From Anaeramoeba flamelloides (taxonomy: Eukaryota > Metamonada > Anaeramoebidae): 64,000 nt of DNA. A model generated the notes under the pieces. The model saw nothing but the letters and a program-made list of their open reading frames with translations, made no database searches and was not told the origin of the DNA. Where the stretch lies: positions 17,918,001 to 17,982,000 of the forward strand of contig JANTQA010000023.1 of NCBI GenBank assembly GCA_027625915.1, in the 5' to 3' direction. Below, piece by piece: positions 1 to 12,001 of this stretch (the stretch's first letter is position 1; every line of letters starts with the position of its first letter). Position numbers and translations under genes: made by a program.

Positions 1-2592
1 GAAGGAGGCAATGGATATTCGAAAGGAACACGAAATTAAAGTTTTAAACTGTGAAACATTTTACAAGCCATTAACTACCTTTAAACAAGCAGACTTTCCA
101 GAAAATATTTTAAAACTCATCAAGGAAAAAGAATTCGAAAAGCCCTCACCAATTCAAGCACAAACATGGCCAATGGTAATGTCAGGAAATGATCTTGTAG
201 GTGTTGCACGTACAGGTTCTGGAAAAACACTTTCCTTTTTGCTTCCTGCCATTGTTCATATCCAAGCACAAAGAAAATTGGAAAAAGGCGATGGACCAAT
301 TGCAATTGTTTTGGCACCAACAAGGTAATTATACACTTTTGATTTTTTTTTTTTTTTATTTCTATTCACCTTTGCTTATTTCCTTAGAATGAAAGTAAAA
401 AAGAAAAAGTAACCAACCCAAAAAAAAAAAAAATTTGGATTATTCGTAATTTGATTTTTTTTTTAATTTTTACTTGAAACTTCTTTACTCTTCTTCTTCT
501 TTTTTTGAGTCTGACAAACACTAACTAAATTAACACTTTCCAATTACTTTCTTTCCAAAAGGAATTTTTCAAATTTAATCCTTGTAAATAAATTTCAATT
601 CAACTTGAATTAACTTGTGTTTAAATTAAAAAGGATCTTCAAAAAGTAATAAACCAAAAAGTGGAAATTTATTTATTATTTGAAAAGAATTTGATTCAAA
701 AAATATTAAAGACCTCATTTTTTGTCCCTCGACGAACGAACAGCAATAATAAAATATTTTCTTTTATACTTTCTCAAAAAATAAAAATAATCCATAAATA
801 AATAAATAAATAAATAGGGAACTTGCAGTTCAAATTTCTGAAATCGCTGAAGAATTTTTTAGCAGGTGTGATTTGAAAACTGCATGCCTTTATGGCGGAG
901 CAGCACGAGGGCCACAAATTCAACTTCTCAGAAGAGGAACCCATCTGATTGTTGCAACCCCAGGAAGACTAATCGATTTAATTGAAGCTGACGAAACTAA
1001 CATGAACAGAGTCACATACTTAGTCTTAGATGAAGCTGATCGAATGTTGGATATGGGATTTGAGCCACAAATAAGATCCATTGTGGAAAAAATTCGAGAA
1101 GATCGACAAACATGTTTATGGAGTGCCACATGGCCAAAGGAAGTCCAAAAACTGGCTTCCGAATTAACAAATAACTCGATCAGGGTTAACGTTGGCTCAA
1201 TGAAGGTATCTGCCAATCCAAATATTAAGCAACAATTTATTTTCTTAAGGGATTTTGATAAAAAAGAGAAATTCGTTGAGAAATTAAAAGAACTTAATGA
1301 CGGGAAAAAGATTTTAGTCTTTGTACAAAGAAAGGTTACAGCAGATGAAATTTGTGATTGTCTTTTTGATAATGGTATTCGTTCCGAATCGATCCATGGA
1401 GACAAAACTCAATATATGCGTGAAAATACTTTAAAAAGATTTAAAAGTGGGAAAATAACAGTAATGGTTGCTACTGATGTCGCGGCAAGAGGACTGTAAG
1501 TTTTTTTTTTTTTTAATATTATTATCATTTTTTTTTGGAATGGTATTTATAAATTTTCATTCAGGAGGAAAAAATAATTTAAACTTTTTATTTATTTGAT
1601 TAATATTAATTAATCCAACCTAATATATTTGGTTGTTAATTATTAATTAAATAATTTAAAAATCTAAATTATTTTTTACACAAGGATTTTTGGATTTTTT
1701 TTTTTTTTATTATTTTTTCTCATAAGAAACACTTTTTTTTTTTTTTGATAAAGTTGAAATAATTCACTCTATGTCCATTAGAAAAAAAAAAAAAAAGCTC
1801 CTTGTTTATCTAATGAATAATACCTTCTTTTTTTAAGCATTGTAAATATTAACATTAAAAAAAATAATCAAATATTTATCTAATTTTAATCTTTGCAATA
1901 AATCTTTTCTTAACAAAAACCTTTCTGAACCAAAAATTTTTAATTATTAATCTTACCTTCTCTTTTATATTTTATAACTTTTAATTTTAATTATCATTAT
2001 TATAATTCTTAGTGATATTGATGATATTAGTTTTGTCGTCAATTATGATTTCCCTGAAGCAATTGAGGATTATATTCATAGAATTGGGCGTACTGCTCGT
2101 GCAGGAAAATTTGGAACTTCGATCTCATTTTTCACTGATCGATCTTCCAATATGGCAAAAAAATTGGTTAAGGTTCTTAAGGATAGTAAACATGAAATAC
2201 CAGAGGAATTATGGAAGCACGTAAGAAAACACCAATCCTCAGGCAGATTTAGAAGAAGAGGTAGATATGGTGGTGGGAGAAGATATGGGAATAGAGGATA
2301 CGGTGGTGGTGGCGATAGATGGAATAATAGACGAAACAACAGAGGGTATGGTAACAGAGGGTATGGTAATAGAAATAATAATTATAATTCAAATCATTCC
2401 GATTCTGAAACAGATCAATTCCGTGGACAAAATAGATTTAGAAACAGATATAACAATAATAATAATTGGAACGATAACAGAAATGACAATTATAATAAAG
2501 AAAGGAATTTTGACAAAAATAATTCCTTTAAGGAGAAAGAATCTAATTGGAAGGATAATAAAAATACCACAAATAAAAAAATTAATAATTAA
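1..2592 (+). CDS. DEAD-box ATP-dependent RNA helicase, DDX5/Dbp2 group, 5'-partial
   Basis: The protein should unwind or remodel RNA duplexes using ATP, in the nucleus or in ribosome or mRNP assembly, as DDX5/Dbp2 relatives do. Exons are 1(partial)-324, 818-1495 and 2013-2592, with GT-AG introns of 493 and 517 bp; the joins restore APTREL and ARGLD in frame. Counting from the ATG at base 11 gives 523 residues. Visible motifs are the Q motif (PSPIQAQ, about residue 45), motif I ARTGSGKT (66-73), APTREL, TPGR, DEAD (176-179), SAT (207-209), the [10 protein letters not shown] motif V and HRIGRTAR motif VI. The C-terminal 130 residues are an RG/GYGNR-rich, Asn-rich tail, as in RNA-binding tails of this group. 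The frame stays open upstream of base 11 (KEA before the Met) and the family normally has residues there, so the true start is probably outside the window. Motif I has Arg where most relatives have Gln. Confidence 0.95.
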
Positions 2593-2645
2593 TTTTTTTT
2601 TTTTTTGGTTAATCATGAAAATTTCACAAAAAACTAGTTTTTTTT

Positions 2646-2651
2646 AATAAA
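2646..2651 (+). promoter_or_regulatory. Possible polyadenylation signal AATAAA
   Basis: An AATAAA lies 54 bases after the helicase stop codon, following a T-run. In DNA this AT-rich the hexamer occurs often by chance, so position is the only support. Confidence 0.3.
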
Positions 2652-3428
2652 TGTTATATATAATTAAGATTTTAATGATATATATATATATATATATATA
2701 TAAAATTTCATTAGTCTTTATTTAATTTATATGTTTTTTTTTTAGATATAGAAAAGTATTATTTGATACTTTGAAAAACCTTTTAAATAAATATTTTTTT
2801 TTATTGATCATTTTTTTTTTTGTTGTTTTTTTTTATTTCTTAATTTTTACAAGTAACCCTGCAAAACTTTTATTTTAAGGGCAAGTAACTTAGTGTGAAT
2901 TTGCTTTAGAATCAAGGATGTTCATTCTCTCTAAAAATGAAATGTTAAAGTGGACTTTTTAAGTTGAAAAAATACAAAGAAATTTTGGTAAAGATTTAAA
3001 TGATTGTATAATTCAAATATCAAATTTTTTAGAAAACACAAAAAAAAAAATCAATCTTTCCTTGGTTTTATATTTAAACTTACACAATAATGAAATAATT
3101 TTTTCAGAAAAAAAATAAAAGATTTGATAATTTTTTACTTTTTGATAACTTCACTTATAATAAACACTATTGGTTTATAAAAGATCTTTGATAAAAAATT
3201 ATTTTTCAAGATATTTTATGATTTAAGTTGGAAAATCCAATTTTCCAGGTTCTATGAAGATTTTTGAAATAAATAGTAAAAAATTTGAAAAAAAAATTAT
3301 TATTTATGGTTAAGAGGTAATAATAATATCTTTTTAAAAGAATTTAAAATTTAATAAATATTTTACAATGGATTATCAATTGTTTTGACTATTAAAGAAT
3401 TGTTTGTAGTTTTGAATTGAAAAAAATA

Positions 3429-3625
3429 CAGTCAGCTCCACTTTTTAGGCATAAACTCTCAACGAAATTTAAGGTACAATAAAAATCTCAAATTAAGACA
3501 CAAAATTCATATTCCAGTAAAGTAAATTGTAAAAAAAAAAAATTCCAAATTTTGTGCCTTAATTGGAGATTTTTTTGTGCCTTAAATTTCGTGGAAAGTT
3601 TGTGCCTAAAAAGTGGAACTGACTG
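3429..3625. mobile_element. Family A hairpin MITE, copy 1
   Basis: The element is a 197-bp near-complete palindrome flanked by TA on both sides (3427-3428 and 3626-3627). It starts CAGTCAGCTCCAC and ends with the inverted partner GTGGAACTGACTG. TA target duplication and CAGT ends are typical of non-autonomous Tc1/mariner elements. There is no coding capacity. Confidence 0.85.
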
Positions 3626-3647
3626 TATTTTGATTTTGGTTTTTTTC

Positions 3648-4160
3648 TCTAGTTTTTTTATAATTTTTGAAATAAACAGTAAATTTAATGAAAATTTAGG
3701 TTTATTTCTTAAAGTAAAAAAAACCTAACGAAAATTGATAGATTTAACAAATAAAAGAGAAAACCTCAAGAAAGACCAGGTACTCTACGAAACTCTACCG
3801 ACACCTTTCTTTAGGTTTTCCAGAATTCATAAGTATATAGTAAAACCAATGATTTTTAAATTATTTTGAACCTTGGAAAAGTTAGGTACTCTTCAGCACT
3901 CTACGGCACTTGACCGACACTTTAGTTAGTGTGCTTTTAATTGAAGTAAACAGAAATTTTAATAAAATTCCGGTTTATTTACAAAAGTATAAAAAAAATA
4001 TAAGCATTTTACCGCACTCTACGACACTCCACGGATACTTCCTGTAGATTTGCTTTAATTTTTAAAATAAACCTATAATTAAAGTAAATTTTGGTTTACA
4101 ATAAAATAGAAAACCTCTACAAAACCTAGCTAACCGATGGTACTCTACAGACACTTTCCT
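3648..4160. repeat. Family C palindrome cluster 1a
   Basis: This is a diverged set of short palindromes. One arm pair is built on TTTTTGAAATAAAC and its complement, another on AGGTTTTCCAGAATT, and a third on GAAAACCTC. They are separated by repeated words such as CACTCTACGGCACTTGAC. The same parts recur near 20.7, 28.4, 32.2, 44.4 and 63 kb. A family A element follows directly. Confidence 0.6.
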
Positions 4161-4162
4161 TA

Positions 4163-4360
4163 CACTCAGTTCCACTTTTAAGACCTAAAATTCCAACAAA
4201 ATTTAAGGAACCAAAAAAAAATCAATTTAAAGGAAAATTTTCTGGAATTTTTTTTTACACAGATTATTTTACGAGAATTTGATTTTTGTGTTTTAATTTG
4301 AGATTTTTCTTGTATCTCAAATTTTGTTGAATGTTTTTTTCTTAAACTTCGAACCAGTTG
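4163..4360. mobile_element. Family A hairpin MITE, copy 2 (decayed)
   Basis: A 198-bp diverged copy sits between TA dinucleotides (4161-4162 and 4361-4362). It begins CACTCAGTTCCACTTTTAAG and ends with the degraded inverted partner. It abuts the family C cluster on its left. Confidence 0.7.
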
Positions 4361-4439
4361 TAAGTTCATTTTTCACTTTTTTAATATAAACCAAAAATTT
4401 ATTTGTTTTTTAGTTTATTTCTGAAAGCAAAAAAAATAA

Positions 4440-4830
4440 AACACTTATCTTTTCAGGAATTGAAAAGAATAGAGTAAAATCTTTTGTTTTTTCACAATTC
4501 TTTTGAATTCCGGGAAAGCTAGGTACTTTACGACACTCTACATGAACTTATTAGTGTTTCAAAAATTTAAAAGAATAGCGCAAAACACTATTGGAACTTG
4601 TTTGATTATTTTGAAAACTAAAAAAAACAACTGATAAAATTTTCAGAATTTTAAAGAATTAAGCGAAATATATAATTTATACAAATTCTTTTCAATTCTG
4701 GAAAAGCGAAAACCAAATTTGTTTTTTTTTTTAATTTGAGAAATAAAAAGAAAATTTCATAACTTTTTTTATCATTTCTAAAATTAAAAAAAAACCTAGA
4801 CACGTTAAGGCACTCTATAAAAACTTATGT
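4440..4830. repeat. Family C palindrome cluster 1b (decayed)
   Basis: Fragments of the family C palindromes, including the pair built on TTTTCAGGAATTGAAAAGAAT and its complement, and words such as ACGACACTCTAC, are still recognisable. Divergence is high and the limits are approximate. Confidence 0.45.
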
Positions 4831-5971
4831 TATTTTTTTCAGTATTTTGAATAATCAATTAAAAATTAAGATTTAACTTTATTCTTTTAAATAATGGAAA
4901 ACCAAGGGCAGTCTAAGCTACTTCATTTGCTCTACAGTAATGTAAATCATTAAAACAAGATATATATTTTTTTTTTTTGAAGAGTACAACAGTTTCAAAA
5001 CTATATATTATTATCTATGAAACTAAATATCTCCAAACTGAATTAAACGAAATTTGATCAATCATATTATCTGATATTTTACCTGTATTTACATTTTTTT
5101 TCTCGGTAAGAGGATTTTAAAAAAGGCAGTACTACTGATAAAGATAAATACAATAGCCTCATGAAATTTGAAGTTGTGGAATTTGATTATATTGTAGATA
5201 AACTATATTATTAAACGGGTAAAGTTAATGGGGGCAGTAGTTTTGAATTTCTTTAATTTTTTTCAAGTTGATTTTTTCATTTTTAGTGATTTTTATAGGT
5301 TATTCCAAAAAAAAATGTGGATAAATTTCTTTTGAAAAATCTTGATTAAAATGTATCTTACTGTGATTATTTAAATATCCAAAAATATTCACAAGTATTG
5401 ATTGATTATTAATAATAATCTTTTTTTTTTATTTAGTATGGTATTACTCAAATAAAAGATAGACAATTTCAAAACTCAATTTTATATGATATTTTTTGTA
5501 GCAAAAATCCCCATTGATTATTTCCTTTTTGACAAAAAAAAACTTTTTCCTAACTTTTTTAATCTCAACAAATTTTCAAATAGAATTTAAAGCAAATAAC
5601 TGCGTTTTATTGTTTAAAAAAATCTTTTTTGTACCCTTTCTGTATTTCCAAATTTTTATTAAAATTGATCTTCTATTGTTTTCTCCCAAAAAAGTGATTG
5701 TTTTACTTTTTAGTAATATATGGAAATTTTAAGGAATATATTTTGAAATATACAGAAGATTCTGATCAAATTAGTAGTAATAAAACTTCTTGTAGTTTTA
5801 AATTACTAATTTATAAATAGTAATAACTCAAAAGAAAAATTTATTTAAAATTTATAAAAAAAATTCAAAAACTTTCCTTTATCATGAGATTTGAAAGGCA
5901 AATTAATTACAAAAACATTTATCAAATTTTTTTATTGTTTCAAAGAAATTAAGGAAAAAAACAAAGAATTA

Positions 5972-6134
5972 CTGGTATTTGAATTCTAAATGGGAAAGAA
6001 TTTTCACTTCCTTTTCCATATTTTTTTTTTATAAATATAGTTCTTAAAGAAAGAGGTTCTCGATCTATGTTCTCTTAAAAAAGAGAAATTAAAAATGAAG
6101 TGAAAAAAAATCCCATTTATTATTCAAATACCAG
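5972..6134. mobile_element. Family L hairpin MITE, copy 1
   Basis: A 163-bp element is flanked by TA (5970-5971, 6135-6136). Terminal inverted repeats begin CTGGTATTTGAATT and continue through AAATGGG; the partner end reads ATTCAAATACCAG. A second copy is at 55488 and a decayed one near 14035. A TA-targeting, Tc1/mariner-type MITE is the likely class. Confidence 0.75.
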
Positions 6135-6809
6135 TATGTTGGTTCTTACATTTTTTAATAGATTTATGAAACTAATTTGAGCCATTGAGCAATGGGACGA
6201 TTGGGACACAATTATGGCGTTCTTTAAAGGTTAAAAATTTAGTAAACATAATCCCTTTAAAAAAAAAACAACTTCTACTCGGAAAACTTAAGGAAATTTG
6301 ATAAAAAGATGAAAATTATTAATTGTTGTTCCTAATTCAAGTCAGTTTTTTGATTCTTCAATTTAGATTGCAAAAAACAAAAGTATAATTACAAAAAACT
6401 CTAAAAATACATTCAAGCTCTTTCACCCAATCCAAATGAGATTTTTCTTCTCCTTCAAATTCTTTTGAAAGAATATGTATAAAAGATTTCCAGCTTCAAT
6501 ACATTTTAAACAAACCAAGACATGATTAACAAAAATTATTGAAATGTTTAAAAAAAAATTCATTAAATAAATACTGTCTTACAAAAAAAAACTTATAAAC
6601 TCTTAAAATTGAAGAATTTTACCAAAGACACTTCACACACAAAATAACTTGTTGATCCAAAATTTGTAAGGTCTACAAAATAAAGGTATAACAATTTTGG
6701 TCGAAATGAAACAAAAATCATTTTTTTTTTTCTCCTTTCCGAATTTGATTTTATTTACACTTTTCTTTTTTTCTTTTCTTTTCAAAATCAAAAATAACAA
6801 ACAAAAAAA

Positions 6810-8360
6810 ATGCTTTCAAACTTTGGAACCTGGTTTCAACAAAACAAGTCACTTGTACTTTCCCTTACCGAATTTTTCACTGGTCTAAATTTAGACATTG
6901 GTTTGGTTAAACAAAACCCCGACGAGTTTAAAAAAGGCTTTGAGCTCTTGGGCAAGTTGGACATCTTTGGGGCAGCACACGAGTTAATTGTAGGCTGTGG
7001 GATCGACTCTACCAAAGTTGATGAAGCACTTGACTTATTAAAGGAAATTGTTGAGATCGTTGACAAAGTTGCGACCGAGAACATTTCAAAGGGTGTCTTT
7101 GAAATCAAGTATGTTATACTAATTGCGTACAAGGTTTTGCGTTTGTTAAACTGCGGAGAATTTATCCAGGCCTTTGAACAAATTTTAGGTTCCTTCAAGG
7201 TTGACTTTGAAAAATTGTGGGAAGTCTGCTTGCAACTTGAGCAAGGAAACAAATCGGGGCTCGGAGAGCAACTGATCCAACTGTTTGGTGTCAAGGAAGA
7301 AGATATGGAAAAAATGGAGCACTTGAAAACCTTAGAAAACTTCATCAAGAGGGGGCCTAACTCGTCCACTTTGCCCGCAGTTGTTGGTCTCTTAGGAATT
7401 GAAAAGTCCGTCGTGGACAAGGTTAAGGAAAACTTTGGAAGGATCATGCAATTTGTTGAAGAAGAGAATTTGCCAGAAAAGATCTCGCAATATATCGATC
7501 CTACAACCCCAAACGAAGACAGCATTAACCATGCGATCGACAATTTTGTCAACATTTTGAAGCCCTCCAAGAATGGACAATTGTGGGCTTGGTTCGGCCA
7601 AAGCTACATGAAACGATCGTGGTATAGCAAGGCATCCCTCTGCTTTGAAAAGGCATTAAAGGCCGACGAAGAAAACGAAGACTCGGAATGGTTTTATAAC
7701 TGGGGGTACTGCTTAATCTACGAAGGCAAAATGTTCGAGGCCATTGAACAATTGTCCGAGGCGATCGAATGCAAAGAGGAAGAGTCCAAATATTGGAACA
7801 TGCGCGGCTGTGCCAAGTTACGTGCAGGCAAAGAAGAGGAGGCCAAAGAAGATTGGAAAAAGGCCGACGAATTGAAGGCAAACGACTCCTACAACCTTGG
7901 CTGGAGAGGAGAAATGTACTCCCTCATGATGAAATGGGAACAGGCCCTGGAATGGTTCAACAAGGCCACAGAAGCCATGCCCCAAAACTCATGGGCTCAT
8001 TATGGCGCCACAGTCGCGTACCTATGGTTAGGCAAAAACGAAGAAGCAACCAAATCTTGTATCAGATCTTCTGAGACAATGAATTTTGAATGCCAAGACC
8101 AAAACATTTATTATTTCTTGGTAAACACTTTGGAATCCATCAGTAAAAAGCTTTACCCCAAGGCTCTTTTTGAAATTGATCATTTTGAACACTGCATGAA
8201 AATCAAATTTAATTTTGTAAGCCAGGCAAAAGCTCTTTTTTGGAAAGGTTGGGCTTTAGATCTTAAAGGTGATAAAGAAGCCGCTAAAAAATGCTGGAAG
8301 CAATCTAAAGAGCTAAACCCTCTTTTCACTTGGGCTGAATTTAAACTTAACGAAAATTAA
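6810..8360 (+). CDS. TPR-repeat protein, 516 aa, intronless
   Basis: The molecular partner is not recognisable. Residues 1-250 are alpha-helical without a family I can name. Residues about 251-510 form at least six helix-turn-helix repeats of TPR type, for example WAWFGQSYMKRSWYSKASLC, WFYNWGYCLIYEGKMFEAIE and ALFWKGWALDLKGDKEAAKK, with the usual W/Y-G-Y-A spacing. TPR arrays bind peptides or scaffold complexes, so a scaffold role is an inference. The start is the first ATG after an A-rich leader. There is no signal peptide or membrane segment. The gene is conspicuously richer in G and C, and in codons such as GGC, GCC and AAG, than anything around it, which suggests high expression or strong selection. 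AATAAA follows the stop within 100 bases. Confidence 0.9.
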   Translation: MLSNFGTWFQQNKSLVLSLTEFFTGLNLDIGLVKQNPDEFKKGFELLGKLDIFGAAHELIVGCGIDSTKVDEALDLLKEIVEIVDKVATENISKGVFEIKYVILIAYKVLRLLNCGEFIQAFEQILGSFKVDFEKLWEVCLQLEQGNKSGLGEQLIQLFGVKEEDMEKMEHLKTLENFIKRGPNSSTLPAVVGLLGIEKSVVDKVKENFGRIMQFVEEENLPEKISQYIDPTTPNEDSINHAIDNFVNILKPSKNGQLWAWFGQSYMKRSWYSKASLCFEKALKADEENEDSEWFYNWGYCLIYEGKMFEAIEQLSEAIECKEEESKYWNMRGCAKLRAGKEEEAKEDWKKADELKANDSYNLGWRGEMYSLMMKWEQALEWFNKATEAMPQNSWAHYGATVAYLWLGKNEEATKSCIRSSETMNFECQDQNIYYFLVNTLESISKKLYPKALFEIDHFEHCMKIKFNFVSQAKALFWKGWALDLKGDKEAAKKCWKQSKELNPLFTWAEFKLNEN

Positions 8361-8451
8361 AAAAAAAATTTAAAAATCAATTTCCAAAACAGTCAGGGGC
8401 AATAGTTTAGCTATTTCCAAAAAGTATCAATATATAATTTTTTTTTTTTTT

Positions 8452-8457
8452 AATAAA
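8452..8457 (+). promoter_or_regulatory. Possible polyadenylation signal AATAAA
   Basis: An AATAAA lies 92 bases after the TPR stop and another at 8481-8486, both next to T-rich DNA. Confidence 0.3.
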
Positions 8458-9289
8458 GTTTGTAATCCTTGATTTACCAAAATAAAGATCTTTTCTTTTT
8501 CTTTTTTTTTGTGTTTTTTATTTTTTTTTGTTTTTTGGGGATTATTTAAATGACCAACGGGGAAAAAAAGTGAAACACAGTTTTCAATTAGGTAACATAA
8601 ATAGAACCTGAAAATGAAAAGTTAGATGTGTTAATAAAAGAAAAAATAAATGATTCAAGACCAAAATGGAGGATTCAATACAATAGCAGCCTTTTTAATA
8701 CTATCTTTTGATATGAGTTTTTCTTTTGGTTCATCAATTAAGGTTTTGTTGAAAAAAGTGACTTTTTTTGAGATCTCCAAGACTATTCATATGCATTCCG
8801 ATAATTTATGTAGATATCAATTGTTTTTGTTTATTTGATTGAAAATAATTGAATTAATTATTAGAGACAGTTTGTGTAGTTTGTACGTTTATATGATTTT
8901 AATTTTTGTTTACTGGTTCTAGTTAGGAACAAATTAAAACTGGAGTTAAACCTTTTTCACCTGTTTCATTTTTTTCATAAATGGGTAGCAAAAAAAATTG
9001 ATAGTTGTTTAATATTGCTTTACTTTTTTGACTAACAAATTTTTTAATTTGAAAACATTTGTCCTCAATTTTTATTTTTTTACAATATACTTACTAGTCT
9101 TACAAAAACAATATCACATTTCCTTATAATCAATAGAGAATGTTTGAAATAAACTCAAAAATACCCATATATCAAAAAAAACTTGAATTTATTTTAAATA
9201 CTTAAAAACACTTTCTGATAAAATTTTCAGAAACTATAATGTTAAAAGATAAATGATAATGGTCAAATAAATTATTTTGCTTTTGGGTT

Positions 9290-9720
9290 TATTATTGTTT
9301 TTTTTTCTTCGTATTTTCTACTTCCAGCTCTTTGGTGGGGTTTTGGGACACTATTGGGTATATTTGGGTCTGTTAGTACATGTTCAGGTATGTTAGTTCA
9401 TGCTAGGGTTAGTAGATGTTTATGAGAGGGTCAGTTTGTGTTTGAGTTGGGTGGAGGTGGGTTAGATTAGATTAAACCGATATTTTTTGTATGATGTAAG
9501 CTTAAATAAGGTTTAGTCTGTCTCGCTTTGTACAGACCGAGAGGGTATAAATACATAAGGTTGAGAATTACTCTTTTATTTTTTTAGAATTCCTTTCAAG
9601 TGAAAAAAATGTCTTCTCAAAATGATCAGTAATGGTGTACAATTATAAATTATAATTGTAAAGACATTTCTCTCATTATTTATGGAGTCTTAACGATTAC
9701 CAAAAGCGCCACATACATCC
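9290..9720. repeat. Family K repeat, copy 1
   Basis: About 430 bases align with 43490-43890 in the same orientation. Between about 9340 and 9550 the + strand is unusually rich in G and T and poor in C (words such as GGGTATATTTGGGTCTGTTAG), unlike its surroundings. TATAAATA occurs at about 9546. Type unknown: no open frame, no clear terminal inverted repeats. Confidence 0.6.
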
Positions 9721-10170
9721 TAGACATAAAATCTTTAGTCACCAAATTGTTTTAATACCCTTCCTCAAAAAAATTCATTTTTTTAAATGTTTATTCTCAC
9801 AAACAAAAAATAAAAATATTCACATTATAGTATCCTTATTTTACCATTGAAGGGACTAAGCTGTTACTAGAGTTTCTTAAAAATTCTTCTAAAAGATTTT
9901 AAAGCATTTAAAAATAATTCAAGTTTTTTAGTTTTTATTGGTATTTGTAAGAATAATTGAAGGATTCATCAATTGGATATAAATTTTTTTTATAGAAAAC
10001 AATATGAAGTTTTAAAAGATTACAGGTGATCAATAACTCACTTGAAATTTCCAGAAAGAGTACACACACATACATACATATTTATATTATTTATCAGAAT
10101 ACTTAATATTATTCTAAATGATCAATATTATTTTTCAGTAAAATAAAAAAAATGGTGAAAATTTTCGATA

Positions 10171-10369
10171 GTGTCAGTTCCACTTTTAAGACCCAAACTT
10201 TCATCTAAAATTAAGAAAAAAAAAAAAAAATCTAAATTAAAGCACAAAATTTGGATTCTCAAACGATTCTTTGTGAAAAAAAAAAAATTCCAAAAAATCT
10301 CCCTTAATTTGAGATTTTTTTTACCTTAATTTTCAACAAAAGTTGGTTTCTTAGAATTGAAACTTAATT
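10171..10369. mobile_element. Family A hairpin MITE, copy 3 (decayed)
   Basis: The left end reads GTGTCAGTTCCACTTTTAAG after TA (10169-10170). The body keeps the palindromic order of family A, with both AAATCT/AGATTT arms. The right terminus is badly eroded, so the last bases are approximate. Confidence 0.65.
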
Positions 10370-10594
10370 TATTGCGTAAATAGTAAATTTTCAAATTTAT
10401 TATGCAAATTGATTTTTTATTCCAATACATTGATTACTCTTAATTAATTTTGACTTTTCCCCAAAAATTTGACGATTTATATCTATATATAAATATAACC
10501 CTATCTAAATTACTTTTTGAATTACTGGGAATAATAATCAAGTATAATTCAAATAAATTCTTGTTTTTATTAACTGAAGTTTAATCTTTTATTC

Positions 10595-10621
10595 TTTTTT
10601 TTTTTTTTTTTTTTTTTTTTT
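10595..10621 (+). repeat. T-run of 27 bases
   Basis: This is an uninterrupted homopolymer, one of the longest in the window. Confidence 0.9.
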
Positions 10622-11611
10622 GAAAAATGTTGATCAATTTAAGGAGTTATTAAAATTAAAAAATAATGAAAAATTATTATTGTATTGAGAAAAATCCCCA
10701 TACATTAAAAAAAACCCAGATAAAATTTTTAAGAATTTATTAATATATATATATATATATTGTGAAATTACAAATTTTTAAAAATAAATCCTTGACATAA
10801 ATAACTAAAATTTTGATGAATTCAGCCCTAAAACCACATAAATATCATTAAAGTAACAAAAATTATAGAATATTTATTTATTTATTTGATAAATAGAGTA
10901 GATCTACTTATATTAAAAAATAGAGGTTTGTTATGCATTTGTAAAATGTAATAATAATTCATGTTTCTATTATTGATTGAATACTGTTTGGAATAAGTGG
11001 GAATTTAAGTAATAATCATAATAATAAGTGATGTTTATTAATTTGAAAAGTTTTATTCTTGAAGAAAAGAAATTATTCAACAAATACATAACACCCCCCT
11101 AATTTTAACTAGTAAATAACCTACAAAGGGTTATTTTCCTACACTAATCTTTTTATTTTTTTTTTTACAAAAATAATTCTAAATATCTATTAATCACATT
11201 TAAAAAATGATAATATTATCTATCTATTTATTGAAAAGTATGAAATAACTTCATATTACTCTCAATTATAGAAATAAATCTAAAAATATTTTTCAAAATT
11301 TTTTCAATAAAATTAAAATAAAAAAAAAAAATAATTTTTGATTTAAAAGAAATTATTTTTTCCTAAAAATCCTGTAAGATAATTCAAAATAAATAATTCT
11401 ACCTTAAAAAAAAAAATTAAAAAATATAAAAGATAGAATCAGATTATCATCTATTTATTTATTTATAAATATTAACATAATGTAAAAAAAAATAATTTAA
11501 GTATAAAAAAACTTAACATTATATTCTTTTTTTTTTCTATCTCATTTATTTCATTTTTTTTTTTTTTTTTTGAATAAAAATTCTTCATTTTATTAAGAAT
11601 GTAATTTTGAA

Positions 11612-12001
11612 ATGGATTCTTCAGATATATTACAAACATTACCCCTTTATATTGGCTTAAGATCTTCCAATGTTTTATCAAAGATTAAAATAAATATTTT
11701 TTTGGAAAAATTACTGGTTTGTTTTATTTTTCTTCTTGTTACAAAAAAAAAATTATTTACCAATTACGCTAGAAATTTACCAAAGAAGATTTTTCTTCAG
11801 TTATTTTTCCGTTCAATTCACTTCTTTACACTTTTGTACAAAAATACCAAAACTTTGAAAAATAATATAATTAACCCCATAAATCAATACCACTCTCAAT
11901 TCTTTTTTGTTGTTAATGGGTATTTACAAGAGAATAGAGAAGAAAAACAGAAAAAAAATGATATTTTTTGTATTAATAATTTATTTTTAAACTGTTTATA
12001 A
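11612..12001 (+). CDS. Doubtful open frame, 129 aa
   Basis: The frame starts at an ATG with a plausible first part (MDSSDILQTLPLYIGLRSSN), then becomes Phe/Ile/Lys-rich, as random T- and A-rich DNA does. No domain is recognised and there are no neighbours to support it. It may be a chance frame or a lone exon. Confidence 0.15.
   Translation: MDSSDILQTLPLYIGLRSSNVLSKIKINIFLEKLLVCFIFLLVTKKKLFTNYARNLPKKIFLQLFFRSIHFFTLLYKNTKTLKNNIINPINQYHSQFFFVVNGYLQENREEKQKKNDIFCINNLFLNCL

Larger units (their letters stand above)
2593..6809. other. Gene-free stretch between helicase and TPR gene
   Basis: I see no convincing exon here. The stretch holds two family A hairpin elements, two clusters of family C palindromes, one family L hairpin and many homopolymer runs. 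A sequence at about 2873 (TTAAGGGCAAGTAACTTAG) resembles the end of a family I element but has no partner nearby. Between roughly 4840 and 5960 I recognise nothing. Confidence 0.6.

Noticed and set aside
3429-4360. Repeated hairpins as a CRISPR array
   Set aside because: Units are TA-flanked transposon-like palindromes without uniform spacers, in a eukaryotic genome.
5514-5732. 72-codon Phe/Lys-rich frame
   Set aside because: It has the composition of random AT-rich DNA and no splice or domain support.
6836-7570. Antisense open frame of 244 codons inside the TPR gene
   Set aside because: It mirrors the codon pattern of the sense gene, is Ser/Phe-rich, and has no recognisable domain; the sense frame has clear TPR repeats.
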